A DNA stretch of 24,830 bases from an uncultured Oscillospiraceae bacterium (GCA_905212515.1 CAJMEU010000023.1:1-24830), one strand, 5' to 3'. Numbered from the stretch's first letter, positions 1 to 8,321 are shown. The notes: generated from the letters alone by a model not told the origin. Translations and numbers: made by a program.

Positions 1-768
1 GAGAAGAGCGGTCCGCCGCGCTTTGCGGGAGTGTGGGGCCGCCGACTGCTGCTGGAACATGACACGTACACCCTCGGCGCGGCGGATGCCGAATCCGGGG
101 TATTCGCCATTGAAAATCAGACCACCCATTTATTTGCGCTGGACCCGGCCACTCTGGAGGCCGAGGCGCTGTGCGAAGTGCCGCCGGACTATCTGGACGC
201 GGCGGCCGGCCAATACGGCGTCCATACCGTGTCGGACGGCGTGCTGTACAGCTTCCGCTATCCTTCCTTTGACGAGGGCCTGCCCGGCGGCTATGTGCTG
301 ACGGCGCGGGACCTTGCTTCCGGCGAGCAGCGGACTTTGTTCGAGGCGCAGCGGCACGCCTTTCCGGGCACGGTCGATTACACGTTTCCGCCCGCCTTCC
401 TGGCCGGGCAGATATTTTTCAGCCTGCGGCAGGACGAGCCCGAATTCGGCGGCGCTCCCTCTTCAACGCCGGACCCGGACGCGGCCTCGTTCAGCCTGTG
501 GGCCGTGGGCCTCGCCGCCGGCGAGGCGCGCGACGCCACGGTGCCCTGTGTCTGGAGCACAGGCGCGCAGGGCGTGCTGATGCCCCGGGCCCTGCTGTCC
601 AGCGGGCTGGTTCTGGCCGAAGCGGGCGCCACCCTGACGCCCGCCACACAGGTGTGGGAGGACGGCACCGTCACGCGGGATCCCGATATCCAGCGCAATT
701 ACGTTTTGATCCCGCTGGACGACCTGCTGGCAGGGCGGGACGCCTCTGCGGCCGTGGCGCGGGCATAG
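1..768 (+). CDS. Unrecognised protein, 3' part only
   Basis: The reading frame is open from the first base of the window, so the gene very likely begins upstream and only its C-terminal 255 or so residues are here. A GTG at 31 is available as an internal start but has no convincing Shine-Dalgarno. The visible part is acidic, has no transmembrane segment, and repeats short beta-strand-like units around phrases such as FAIENQTTHLFALDP and LTARDLASGEQRTLF. That style resembles beta-propeller or extracellular sensor-like proteins, but I recognise no specific family. It ends in TAG just before a strong bidirectional terminator and converges on rqcH. Confidence 0.6.
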   Translation, partial: EKSGPPRFAGVWGRRLLLEHDTYTLGAADAESGVFAIENQTTHLFALDPATLEAEALCEVPPDYLDAAAGQYGVHTVSDGVLYSFRYPSFDEGLPGGYVLTARDLASGEQRTLFEAQRHAFPGTVDYTFPPAFLAGQIFFSLRQDEPEFGGAPSSTPDPDAASFSLWAVGLAAGEARDATVPCVWSTGAQGVLMPRALLSSGLVLAEAGATLTPATQVWEDGTVTRDPDIQRNYVLIPLDDLLAGRDASAAVARA

Positions 769-783
769 GCTGCCCGAAGGGCC

Positions 784-832
784 AAAAGGCCCTGGCATTG
801 TGTCGCCGCAATGCCGGGGCCTTTTGCTTTTA
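784..832. terminator. Bidirectional intrinsic terminator between convergent genes
   Basis: A 17-bp stem with one G-T pair (784-800 with 809-825) encloses an 8-nt loop. It is flanked by AAAA on the left and TTTT on the right, so it can stop transcription from both sides. It separates the plus-strand gene ending at 768 from the rqcH operon ending at 830. Confidence 0.85.
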
Positions 833-2605
833 CAGTTCCCGCAGACGCTGGGCCAGGGCCTCGTCCGGGGTGACGGTCGCCGTCTGATAGGGGTCGTACA
901 GCACCATACCAGGCTTGGCCCCATTGGCCTTCCACACGTTTTTCACCTCGGTGTAGTCCACGGCCACCTTGGCGCCGCCCATCTCTTTGCTGTAGGCGCT
1001 GGAGTGCACGGCCGCCAGGATGGCCGCCTCCTCCTTGGTGCGGTCGGGAATCTCTTTCCCCTCGCACAGCACCACGGCATGGCTGCCCGGCGCCTTCTGC
1101 ACGTGGAACCACAAGTCCCGCCCACGGGCGGTTTTCAGCGTCAGCCGGTCGTTCTGTACATTGTTGCGCCCCACCAGGATGGCGAACCCGTCCGACGAGC
1201 GGTAACGCAAAAAATCGGCGGGCTTCTGCTTTTTGTCCCGCAGCTTGAAATATTTCAGATAGCCCTGGGCCTTGAGCTCGGCCCGGATCTCGGCGAGAGC
1301 CGCCTCGTTCTCGGCCCGGTCCACCTCGTAGCGCACCGTCTCCAAATAAGCCGCCTCGGCGTCGCTGTCGGCGATCAGCTGGGTCAGCAGGCGGGCGGCG
1401 GTCTGCTTTTTCTTGTATTCCTTAAAATATTTCTGGGCGTTGGCACTGGGCGAAAGGCGCACGTCCAGGGGGATGGTGACGGGCCGGCCGTCGTAATAAT
1501 TGGTCAGCGTCACCTCTTTGGCGCCTTTTTCAATGGCCCACAAATTGGCGCTCAGCAGCTCGCCAAACACGCGCAATTGCTCGGACGCCTCGCTTTGGGC
1601 CTGTTCCTCCCGGCGGGCGGCGGCCTTGCGCACCGCGCGCTCCTGCAAATTGTGCACGGTCTTGGCCAGTTCGCGGCTCTTTTGGCGCACGCGCTCGGCC
1701 TTGTCCTTGGCCGCGTAATAACCCTCCAACAGCTCAGAGTAGCTGTCGAAAGCGCGCAAATGTTCCTCGCCGTACTGGGTCAGGGGCAGGAAGCTGAACT
1801 CCACGGGGCGGCCCTCCACACAGGCCATGGTGGGCATGCCGCCGGCGGCAAAGGCGTCCTTTACCGCGTCCACGGCCTCCATCAGGGCGGCCTTGTCCGC
1901 CTGTGTCATGGCGTTTGCCGGCACGTCCCGGGCGCCGAAAGCCCGCCAGGCCGCCTCGCGGCACACCACGGGGCCCACACCGCCGGTCAGTTTGGTCAGG
2001 GCCGCGGCCACAGGCAGGTCCTTTTCCGCCAGGGCCGCCAGCAGGCCCGGCGTGCTCATGGATAAAAAACTGACGCGCTGGGGCCGAGGCGGCAATTGAT
2101 AGCGCAGGCCCGGCAACAGCTGGCGCAGCTCGCTGTCCTCAAAATCCACACGCTTGAGGGCGTCGATGATCTTGCCCTCGCTCTCCGGGAAGGCCTTGTT
2201 TTCCTTCTGCACCAGCACCAGGTTGGAATAGCGGCCCATCAGCTCGGCGGCGATGGTGTTCACCACGGTGTCGCCCATCTCGTTGGTGCATTGAAAATCA
2301 AAAAACAAAATGCGCTCGTCGGCGATGGTGCGGATGCCCAGCAGCCGTCCGCCGGTGAAATGCTTGCGCAGCAGCATGCAGAAGGAAGGCGGCACAGCCG
2401 GGTTCTCAAAGGTCTCCCGCGTAAGGCAGGCCCGGGCCGAGCCCGAGCGGGCGGACAGCAGCAGCTTGAAATTGTCCGTGCGGCTGCGCATGTTCAGCAC
2501 GATCTCATCGCGCGTGGGCTCAAAAATTTTATCGATGCGCGCGTCCGTCAGCTTTTCTTCCAGCTCCCGCGCGCACAGCGCCATGGTGGCGGCGTCCAAT
2601 GCCAT
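830..2605 (-). CDS. rqcH: RqcH / NFACT-family ribosome quality control protein
   Basis: This 591-residue protein has the full NFACT layout. An N-terminal NFACT-N domain carries the start MALDAATMALCARELEEKL and the stretch MGRYSNLVLV. A charged coiled-coil middle follows (about 290-370), and then a C-terminal NFACT-R domain with LWFHVQKAPGSHAVV and the ending VWKANGAKPGMVLY. In B. subtilis RqcH binds obstructed 50S subunits and directs C-terminal alanine tailing of stalled nascent chains; older annotations call the family fibronectin-binding protein (FbpA). At the position of the B. subtilis D97-R98 pair this protein has E97-R98. The ATG start has a good AGAGGAG site. It is the last gene of the DUF1858-trmK-Nif3 operon, which fits a translation-related role. 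Confidence 0.93.
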   Translation of the reverse strand: MALDAATMALCARELEEKLTDARIDKIFEPTRDEIVLNMRSRTDNFKLLLSARSGSARACLTRETFENPAVPPSFCMLLRKHFTGGRLLGIRTIADERILFFDFQCTNEMGDTVVNTIAAELMGRYSNLVLVQKENKAFPESEGKIIDALKRVDFEDSELRQLLPGLRYQLPPRPQRVSFLSMSTPGLLAALAEKDLPVAAALTKLTGGVGPVVCREAAWRAFGARDVPANAMTQADKAALMEAVDAVKDAFAAGGMPTMACVEGRPVEFSFLPLTQYGEEHLRAFDSYSELLEGYYAAKDKAERVRQKSRELAKTVHNLQERAVRKAAARREEQAQSEASEQLRVFGELLSANLWAIEKGAKEVTLTNYYDGRPVTIPLDVRLSPSANAQKYFKEYKKKQTAARLLTQLIADSDAEAAYLETVRYEVDRAENEAALAEIRAELKAQGYLKYFKLRDKKQKPADFLRYRSSDGFAILVGRNNVQNDRLTLKTARGRDLWFHVQKAPGSHAVVLCEGKEIPDRTKEEAAILAAVHSSAYSKEMGGAKVAVDYTEVKNVWKANGAKPGMVLYDPYQTATVTPDEALAQRLREL

Positions 2606-2617
2606 ATCGTTTCTCCT

Positions 2618-3388
2618 CTAATGTTCATTTGCCGGGCCGGCCGTAGCCATGGGCGGCTGTCCCTCGAAGGCAAACACCGGCAGGCCGGGGAATGCCGCTT
2701 CCAGCCGCCGGGCCAGCACCGGGGCGATCAGGCGCTCGGTGCCCCAGTGGCCGGCGGCAACAAGGGGCAGCCCCAGGGCCGCGGCGTCCAGGAAGTCATG
2801 GTGGCCCGCCTCGCCCGTCACCAGGCAGTCGGCGCCCAGGGCGGCGGCCTCTCCGAACAGGTCCCCGCCCGCGCCGCTGACCACGGCCACCGTGCACACC
2901 TGTTTTTCCGCCAGCCCTGCGGTATACTGGGCCGGCACGGTCAGCCGGTCCGCCACCTGCCGCGCCAGAACAGACAGCGGCAGCGGCGCGGGCAGCCGCC
3001 CCAGCCAGCAGAAGCCCGCCGTGGGGCGGACGCCCTCCAGGCCGATGGCCCGGGCCAGCGTCTCGCACACGCCGCCCGGGGCTTTGTCCAGGTTGGTATG
3101 TGCGCACAGGGCGTTCATAGTCGCGCGGGCGGCCAGCAGCGACGGCTGCTGCGCGCACAGCTGCTTCAGCGGGTGAAAGATCACCGGGTGGTGGCTCACC
3201 AGCGTATTGCAGCCTTTCTCCCGGGCAAAGGCAATGGCCTCGGGCGTGATGTCCAGCGCGCAGACGGCGCCCGTCACCCGGTCGGCCGTGCGCACCAGCA
3301 GGCCGCAGTTGTCCCATTCCTCCGCCGTGTCCCAGGGCGCCCAGGCGCCCATCCAGTCCACCAATTCCTCGATCAGCACATCCCGCAT
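2618..3388 (-). CDS. Nif3-family dinuclear metal-centre protein
   Basis: This 256-residue protein has the Nif3/YbgI/YqfO metal-site motifs: SHHPVIFHPLK (H66, H67), AHTNLD (D101) and AGHWGTER (H214, E218). WDNCG lies near the N-terminus (25-29). In characterised members these residues bind two metal ions. The biochemical role is not settled; GTP cyclohydrolase I type 2 is a common but doubtful label. It is the short form, without the PII-like insert of YqfO. I chose the ATG at 3386-3388 because it starts the conserved N-terminus and has a GGGAGG site about 10 nt upstream; the frame is open further upstream but lies inside trmK. It overlaps trmK by 16 nt, a common gene order in Firmicutes. Confidence 0.9.
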   Translation of the reverse strand: MRDVLIEELVDWMGAWAPWDTAEEWDNCGLLVRTADRVTGAVCALDITPEAIAFAREKGCNTLVSHHPVIFHPLKQLCAQQPSLLAARATMNALCAHTNLDKAPGGVCETLARAIGLEGVRPTAGFCWLGRLPAPLPLSVLARQVADRLTVPAQYTAGLAEKQVCTVAVVSGAGGDLFGEAAALGADCLVTGEAGHHDFLDAAALGLPLVAAGHWGTERLIAPVLARRLEAAFPGLPVFAFEGQPPMATAGPANEH

Positions 3389-4050
3389 CGCTGGGCCGCC
3401 TCCCTTACTTGTTTTGCCAGTGTTAAGTAGACGTCCGGGTCGTCGGCCCCCCGGGCGTATTTTTCCGTCAGGTCCGCCACGCGGTACAGGTAGCTTTGCG
3501 CCGCAGGCGTGTGCTTTTCCGCTTTGCCCACCGCGCATTCGTACAGCGTGGGCGTGCGCGGCGCGCCCGTATACTCGGCGCACAGCACGGTGTACAAACG
3601 GCCTGCCGCCCGCACCGGCGTCTCGTCCCGCAAGGCGTAGCCCCCGCAGGCCAGGTGGCGGCGCAGCACGCCGTGCTTCGAGGGCGGCACGAAGATGAAC
3701 CTTGTGCCCACAGCCGGCACAAAGGGCGCCGCGTCCAAAATCTGCGCGGCCGTGACGCCGGACACCCCGGCGATGACGATATCCTGCGCTTCGTCCGGCC
3801 GCAGTACGGCCAGGCCGTCGCCCAGGCGGCATTCCACCTTGTCCGCCAGGCCCAATTCCCGGCAAAGCGCGTCGGCGCGCGCCAGCGGGCCGGGGCGGAG
3901 ATCCGCCGCGATCACCCGTGGGCACGCGCCGCTCGCCGCCAGATAGGCGGCCAGTTTGCCGTGGTCACATCCGATGTCGGCGGCCGTGTGTCCGCGCCGC
4001 ACATAGCCGGCGGCGGCGGCCAGCCGCGCGTCCAATGCCGGCAGGCTCAC
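3373..4050 (-). CDS. trmK: tRNA (adenine22-N1)-methyltransferase TrmK
   Basis: This 225-residue Rossmann methyltransferase starts with the TrmK pattern LDARLAAAAGYVRRG followed by the SAM-binding motif ADIGCDHGKLAAYL (24-37) and the acidic loop AADLRPGPL (48-56). TrmK methylates N1 of A22 in bacterial tRNA. The usual IAGMGG motif IV is here IAGVSG (93-98), a mild departure from the family. The GTG start overlaps the stop of the DUF1858 gene as GTGA, which suggests translational coupling. It is followed by the Nif3-family gene, its usual partner. Confidence 0.9.
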   Translation of the reverse strand: MSLPALDARLAAAAGYVRRGHTAADIGCDHGKLAAYLAASGACPRVIAADLRPGPLARADALCRELGLADKVECRLGDGLAVLRPDEAQDIVIAGVSGVTAAQILDAAPFVPAVGTRFIFVPPSKHGVLRRHLACGGYALRDETPVRAAGRLYTVLCAEYTGAPRTPTLYECAVGKAEKHTPAAQSYLYRVADLTEKYARGADDPDVYLTLAKQVREAAQRCGMC

Positions 4051-4253
4051 GCCTTTTCCGCAATGGCCGCGTTCAGCTTTTTCACCAGCACGTCCGCGTC
4101 CTGGCCGTGCACATAGCAGGCCTGCTCCACAGTCTCGCCGCGGCTGGCCGGGCAGCCCAGGCAGTGCATGCCGATCTCGATGAACAGCGGCGCCGTCTCG
4201 GGCGCGTTGTCCAGGATATCGCCGATGATGGTCTCTTTGGTGATGGTATACAT
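4047..4253 (-). CDS. DUF1858 small redox-disulfide protein
   Basis: This 68-residue protein matches the DUF1858 pattern: an N-terminal ITKETIIGDILDNAPETAPLF helix region and then GMHCLGCPAS with a CxxC pair (C31 and C34). The family is often described as a hybrid-cluster-protein-associated redox disulfide domain; its function is unproven. It is the first gene behind the promoter at 4286-4314, with a GAGGAA Shine-Dalgarno. Its stop overlaps the trmK start by 4 nt. Confidence 0.88.
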   Translation of the reverse strand: MYTITKETIIGDILDNAPETAPLFIEIGMHCLGCPASRGETVEQACYVHGQDADVLVKKLNAAIAEKA

Positions 4254-4285
4254 AAAAGTTTCCTCGCTTTCATTGGAATGGTATT

Positions 4286-4314
4286 ATTGTACCCGCTTTG
4301 CGCCCTTTTTGCAA
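4286..4314 (-). promoter_or_regulatory. SigA-type promoter of the DUF1858-trmK-Nif3-rqcH operon
   Basis: On the minus strand, TTGCAA (4309-4314) is followed by exactly 17 bp and TACAAT (4286-4291), about 33 nt upstream of the DUF1858 ATG. The -35 box lies just upstream of the stop of the preceding gene (4317). The operon therefore has its own promoter, although read-through from upstream is also possible because I see no terminator in the gap. Confidence 0.75.
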
Positions 4315-4316
4315 GG

Positions 4317-4844
4317 TCAGTCAAGTTCTTCCAGCATCCGGCCGATGGCGCGGGCATTGTCCCCGTGGGCCGTGCCGCCCCGCATGGCCGCCCGCCGGTC
4401 CCGGGCGTTCTGCCAGTAACGTGCGCAGTCCGCCTCTGCGGGGTGGGCGGCGGCCGCCGCCTTCCAGTACAGGCCGTCCCGGTGCGCCTCGGCCGCGGCC
4501 ACGATCTCCCAATATTTGTCGTACTTGTCGCCGGTGGCGCCGGACCAGGCAAGGCCCCCGGCCACACTGTCCCCGTAGCCGTCCAGGGCGTCCTCATCCA
4601 GATAACGGCCGGCCGCATAGGCCTCTTCCAGCCGTTCCAGCCGGTAATCAGACACGTCCTCTTCCCGGGGCAGCAATGCGCCGGCCGCGCTCACGGCCAG
4701 GGCCGTCACAGCCACACAGGCCACCACGGCCGACAGCACGGTGTACATGCGGGCACTGCCGCTGGCCCGCTCCCCTCGGTTGTACACCGCCAGGAAGATC
4801 AGGCCCATCAGGGCGGCCATGCCCACCAAAAGGGTCAGTTCCAT
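4317..4844 (-). CDS. Unrecognised membrane protein, two N-terminal helices
   Basis: This 175-residue protein begins with two hydrophobic segments (about 3-20, LTLLVGMAALMGLIFLAV, and about 36-58), separated by a short charged loop. A soluble, acidic, Ala/Tyr-rich C-terminal half follows. I recognise no family. The ATG start lies inside the end of the preceding gene (10-nt overlap), so the two are almost certainly co-translated. Both appear to expose a soluble helical domain from the membrane and may act together. Confidence 0.75.
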   Translation of the reverse strand: MELTLLVGMAALMGLIFLAVYNRGERASGSARMYTVLSAVVACVAVTALAVSAAGALLPREEDVSDYRLERLEEAYAAGRYLDEDALDGYGDSVAGGLAWSGATGDKYDKYWEIVAAAEAHRDGLYWKAAAAAHPAEADCARYWQNARDRRAAMRGGTAHGDNARAIGRMLEELD

Positions 4845-5785
4845 GCCCCGTCGCCCCCTTCCGGCTGCTGGGCGTCATAACCCAGTTGCTCCAAATATGC
4901 TCGCGCTGTGCCGGGCAGTGCCTCCTCCAGCAGGCGCTCCACCTCGCGCTTGGCCTCGCTGTACACCGCATAGCTCTCGCTGGCCAGCTCTTCGATCACC
5001 GCTTGGGGCACGCCGGCCACATCCTGCAAAAACAGCGCCACGCCCAATTGGCAGCGCCGCGTCAGATCCTCGGGCAGCGGCACATCTTCCGCCGGGGCCA
5101 TCACGTCCGCCACCGCGTAGCCCAGCAGGGAGAGGTCGGTGGGCAGGCTGTCCGTTTTGCCCTGCACGTAGTCCCAGCAGGTGCTTCCCCAGCGGATAAA
5201 CACATCTTCATAGCGCCGGGCATAATCGGTCTGTGCGCCCCAAAGGCCCAGTTCCCCGCTTGTGGCATAGCTGAAATAGCCCATATCGTTGCCGCGCAGA
5301 AGCTCCCAGGCCCGGGCCGTTTGCCCCCGGCCGTTCCAATCCTCTGTTTTTTGCACAAAGGCCTGCGGGTAGGCGCGGCGCAGCACGGAAAGCTGGCTGC
5401 CGCTGTTGCTGGTAAGCGCCGTGCCCACCAGCATCAGGCACACCGTGGCCGCCAGCGTGCCCATCAGCAGGCGGCGGCCCCTGCGCACGGCCCCGGGCTC
5501 TTCCCCGCGCCCGCGCCGCGCGGCCGGCGGTCTGGTCCCTATGTACTTTTGCCCGTAAGCCGCACCGCGGGCGGCCGCCGTGCCCCGCGGCCCGTGCTGC
5601 CGGGGCGGGCCTTTCTTTGGCGCCGGGCCGCCGGTCTCCTCGTCAAACGTCTCGCTGCAGGCGCCGGTGGCGCTGCTGTGCGCCTCGCGGAACATGCTGT
5701 CCTTGCCGGAAAAGCGCGCGGCGTCCTCCCCGTACATCTCCTTCAGCAATTTGTCGTCGTTCGCCTCAAACATGGGGTCTGCCAT
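4835..5785 (-). CDS. Unrecognised single-pass membrane protein
   Basis: This 316-residue protein has three parts. The first 100 residues are disordered, polar and then strongly basic (RPPAARRGRGEE region), presumably cytoplasmic. One transmembrane helix (about 105-124, RLLMGTLAATVCLMLVGTAL) follows. The external domain of roughly 190 residues is rich in Trp, Tyr and acidic residues, with a helical, TPR-like feel. No family is recognised. The ATG at 5783-5785 has a strong AAGGAGGAG site. It follows the SDR gene after a 34-nt gap and overlaps the next gene by 10 nt. Confidence 0.78.
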   Translation of the reverse strand: MADPMFEANDDKLLKEMYGEDAARFSGKDSMFREAHSSATGACSETFDEETGGPAPKKGPPRQHGPRGTAAARGAAYGQKYIGTRPPAARRGRGEEPGAVRRGRRLLMGTLAATVCLMLVGTALTSNSGSQLSVLRRAYPQAFVQKTEDWNGRGQTARAWELLRGNDMGYFSYATSGELGLWGAQTDYARRYEDVFIRWGSTCWDYVQGKTDSLPTDLSLLGYAVADVMAPAEDVPLPEDLTRRCQLGVALFLQDVAGVPQAVIEELASESYAVYSEAKREVERLLEEALPGTARAYLEQLGYDAQQPEGGDGAWN

Positions 5786-5819
5786 GGGGTCTCCTCCTTT
5801 TTATCCCTTGCGCGGCGCT

Positions 5820-6554
5820 TTACACCACAAAACCGCCGTTCACGCCCAGCACCTGGCCGGTGATGAACCCGGCCCGCTCGCTGCATAAAAAAGCCACGGC
5901 CGCCGCCACATCCGCCGGCGTGCCCAGCCGGCCCAGGGGCGTGTCGCCGGCCAGGGCCGCTTTGTCCCCGGCGGAAAAGCCGGCCATCATGTCCGTGTCC
6001 ACCGCGCCCGGGGCCACGCAGTTCACAGTGATGCCGCTGGGCCCTTCCTCCTGCGCCAGGGCTTTCGTCAGGCCGATCACCGCCGCCTTGGCCGCCGAGT
6101 AGTCCGCCTCGCAGGACGCGCCCACCTGCCCCCACATGGAGGAGATGTTCACGATGCGGCCCCACTTGCGGCGGATCATCCCCGGCAGCGCGGCGCGGCA
6201 GCACAGGAACGTCCCCTTGGCGCAGGTGTCCATCATCTCGTCCCACTCGGCCTCGGTCAAATCGGTAAACAGCTTCTGGCGGGCGATGCCCGCGTTGTTC
6301 ACCAAAATCAGCGGCTGCTCCAGCTCCCGCTCCACCGCTGCGAACAGGGCGGCCACGCTGCCGGCTTTGCCCACGTCCACTTCGAAGGGGGCCGCGGTGC
6401 CGCCGGCGGCGGCGATCTGCCCGCACACGGCCAAGGCCTTTTCCCGGCTGTGCCGGTAGCACACGGCCACGCGGCAGCCGTCGGCGGCCAGTGCCCGGGC
6501 CACGGCCGCGCCGATGCCCCGGGAGGCGCCGGTCACAACTGCGGTTTTTTCCAT
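5820..6554 (-). CDS. SDR reductase, FabG-like; possible EF-P 5-aminopentanone reductase
   Basis: This 244-residue classical short-chain dehydrogenase has the cofactor motif TGASRGIG (8-15), NNAG (86-89), the catalytic Ser in NISSM (S138 or S139) and YSAAK (Y152, K156). It ends in TGQVLGVNGG. The default call is 3-oxoacyl-ACP reductase. The stretch after the catalytic serine reads MWGQVGASCEADYS; I remember this WG..GASCE signature from the YmfI group, which reduces 5-aminopentanone on elongation factor P. Neighbours do not decide the matter, since tadA upstream is a translation gene and no fatty-acid genes are present. The start overlaps the end of tadA by 22 nt and has a GGGGAG site. Confidence 0.85.
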   Translation of the reverse strand: MEKTAVVTGASRGIGAAVARALAADGCRVAVCYRHSREKALAVCGQIAAAGGTAAPFEVDVGKAGSVAALFAAVERELEQPLILVNNAGIARQKLFTDLTEAEWDEMMDTCAKGTFLCCRAALPGMIRRKWGRIVNISSMWGQVGASCEADYSAAKAAVIGLTKALAQEEGPSGITVNCVAPGAVDTDMMAGFSAGDKAALAGDTPLGRLGTPADVAAAVAFLCSERAGFITGQVLGVNGGFVV

Positions 6555-7024
6555 TTCTTTCTCTCCCCCTCCCGCAGCCTGCGGCGCAGATCCTCAAAAA
6601 AGGCGGCCAGCAACGCCGCCGATTCCCCGGCCAGCAGGCCGCCCTCCACCGCCGGTTTGTGGTTGAACGGCAGGCTGAACAGGTCCACCACGCTGCCGCA
6701 GCAGCCGGCCTTGTCGTCCTTTGCGCCGTACACCACCCGCTTGAGGCGGCTGTTGACGATGGCGCCCGCGCACATGGGGCAGGGCTCCAGCGTCACGAAC
6801 AGCTCGCACTGCCACAGCCGCCAGCCGCCCAGGGCCCTGCAGGCCGCGTCGATGGCCAGCAGCTCGGCGTGGTGGGTGGCGTTCTTTTCCGTCTCGCGGG
6901 TATTGTGGGCGGCGGCCACCACCTGGCCGTCCCTGGCCACCACCGCGCCCACGGGCACCTCGCCCAGGGCGGCGGCCTTTTCCGCCTCGGCCAGGGCCAG
7001 GCGCATCAGTTCTTCATCCGTCAT
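6533..7024 (-). CDS. tadA: tRNA adenosine(34) deaminase TadA
   Basis: This 163-residue zinc-dependent deaminase converts A34 to inosine in the anticodon of tRNA-Arg(ACG). The motifs are complete: HAE (H52, catalytic E54) and PCPMC (C82, C85), preceded by VPVGAVV and the substrate-loop Asn in AHNTRE. It is a little longer than many TadA proteins because of a basic C-terminal tail ending KKWKKPQL. I chose the ATG at 7022-7024: it begins MTDEELMRLAL as in the family and shares one base with the TGA of the upstream protease gene (TGATG). The open frame continues upstream, but only within that gene. Confidence 0.93.
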   Translation of the reverse strand: MTDEELMRLALAEAEKAAALGEVPVGAVVARDGQVVAAAHNTRETEKNATHHAELLAIDAACRALGGWRLWQCELFVTLEPCPMCAGAIVNSRLKRVVYGAKDDKAGCCGSVVDLFSLPFNHKPAVEGGLLAGESAALLAAFFEDLRRRLREGERKKWKKPQL

Positions 7025-8289
7025 CAGAAAGGTCCTTTCAGGGCCACGAACAGCGGCAGCACCGCCCGGGCCGCCAGGGCCAGCATCACCAATAAAAACA
7101 GCGGCGTGGTGGCCAGGCGCTCCAAACGGCTCTGGCGGTTCTTGGGGTCGTACACGCGGGGGATGGGGTTGAACAGGCTCAGCACCTTGTTGCGGTGGAT
7201 GAACACGGCGCACAGCACCGCGGCCAGCAGGAACATCAGCATCAGGTACCCGGTCAGCGCCAGGGCGGACACGCCGTCCATCTTCTGCGTGGCATACAAA
7301 AAGCAGAAAGCCATCGTATTGTTGGCAAAGTGCAGCGCCATGCCCATGGCCAGCGTGCCCGTGCAGTGGGAGGCCAAACCCATCAGCACCGACACCACGA
7401 ACAGCGAGGGCATTTGGGCGATGTCGCCGTGCATCAGCGTGAACACCACGCTGGACACGATGATGGAGAACCAAGCCCCCCAGCGGGAGAGCATCTGCTG
7501 CATGGCGCCGCGCACCAGCAGCTCTTCAAACACGGCCGGCGCCACGCAGATTCCCAGAAAATACAGGAAGGTGGCAAAGCCGCCCGCGGGCAGGTGCACG
7601 GCCTCAGGGATGTCATAAAGCGTATGTTCGTACAAAAACCGCTGCAGCGCGCTGGCCAGCACGTCGCCCACCAGGCTGACGCCCAGCACCACGGGCACAA
7701 AGGCCCACAGGGCCGGCTTCTTCGGCATGGCCAGGGAGATGCGCAGCTTCATGGGCCCGCCCTTCACCGATACGCGCAGGAACCAGAACGACGCCCACAG
7801 GCTGATGACGGGCAGCAGCAAATTCACCATGCCCAGCACCCACTCGGGCACGGCAATGGGGTTTTCCAGCGTGGCGCCTTTGTGGAACAGGGTGAACAGC
7901 CCGCCCGCCCCCAGGCGCAGCAGCGCCGTCAGCGCCAGATACAGCAGCGCCGCCAAGGCAATGAGATTGGCGGCATAGCGCAGCGGGTCCCGTTTGGGGC
8001 GGGCCGCCGGCTTCCCACCGGAGGCCTTCGGCTCTTTTTCGCCGTCCTGGGCCCGGGCGCGCGCTTTTTTCACCGCCTTGCGGGACGCCTCTTTACGCCG
8101 CGTCTCGGCCGCGATGTCCGCGCGGCGCACCTGCACGGTGGAGCCCTTCACCTGCACGGCGTCCATCTGCATGGTGGCGTGGCGGGCCGTCAGCTGTTCC
8201 AATTGCATGGTGGCCTCCAGGTCCTCCCTGGTCCAGGCTTCGCCCCCGGCCGGCCGGGCGTCCTGTTCTTCCCGCAATGTCTCGTCCAT
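7024..8289 (-). CDS. CPBP (CAAX/Abi) intramembrane metalloprotease
   Basis: This 421-residue polytopic membrane protein carries the CPBP active-site motifs FEELLVRG (E255, E256, R260), FTLMHGD (H287) and HFANN (H320, N324). About eight hydrophobic segments lie between 103 and 415. Members are putative zinc proteases of the CAAX-prenyl protease/bacteriocin-immunity superfamily; substrates are usually unknown. Unusual for the family is a roughly 100-residue soluble N-terminus. It is first acidic, then contains a beta-like stretch (MQMDAVQVKGSTVQVRRADI, 40-59), and is then strongly basic before the first membrane helix. The ATG at 8287-8289 has a GAGGGG site. It is the first gene of a run that continues with tadA. 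Confidence 0.88.
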   Translation of the reverse strand: MDETLREEQDARPAGGEAWTREDLEATMQLEQLTARHATMQMDAVQVKGSTVQVRRADIAAETRRKEASRKAVKKARARAQDGEKEPKASGGKPAARPKRDPLRYAANLIALAALLYLALTALLRLGAGGLFTLFHKGATLENPIAVPEWVLGMVNLLLPVISLWASFWFLRVSVKGGPMKLRISLAMPKKPALWAFVPVVLGVSLVGDVLASALQRFLYEHTLYDIPEAVHLPAGGFATFLYFLGICVAPAVFEELLVRGAMQQMLSRWGAWFSIIVSSVVFTLMHGDIAQMPSLFVVSVLMGLASHCTGTLAMGMALHFANNTMAFCFLYATQKMDGVSALALTGYLMLMFLLAAVLCAVFIHRNKVLSLFNPIPRVYDPKNRQSRLERLATTPLFLLVMLALAARAVLPLFVALKGPF

Positions 8290-8321
8290 CCGCTGTTTCC
8301 CCTCTGTTTATATTCCTTATC

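Noticed and set aside
800..2065. Long plus-strand open frame opposite rqcH (about 420 codons)
   Set aside because: It is the antisense of a well-recognised RqcH gene. Its His/Gly/Gln-rich translation is typical of a GC-rich complementary strand.
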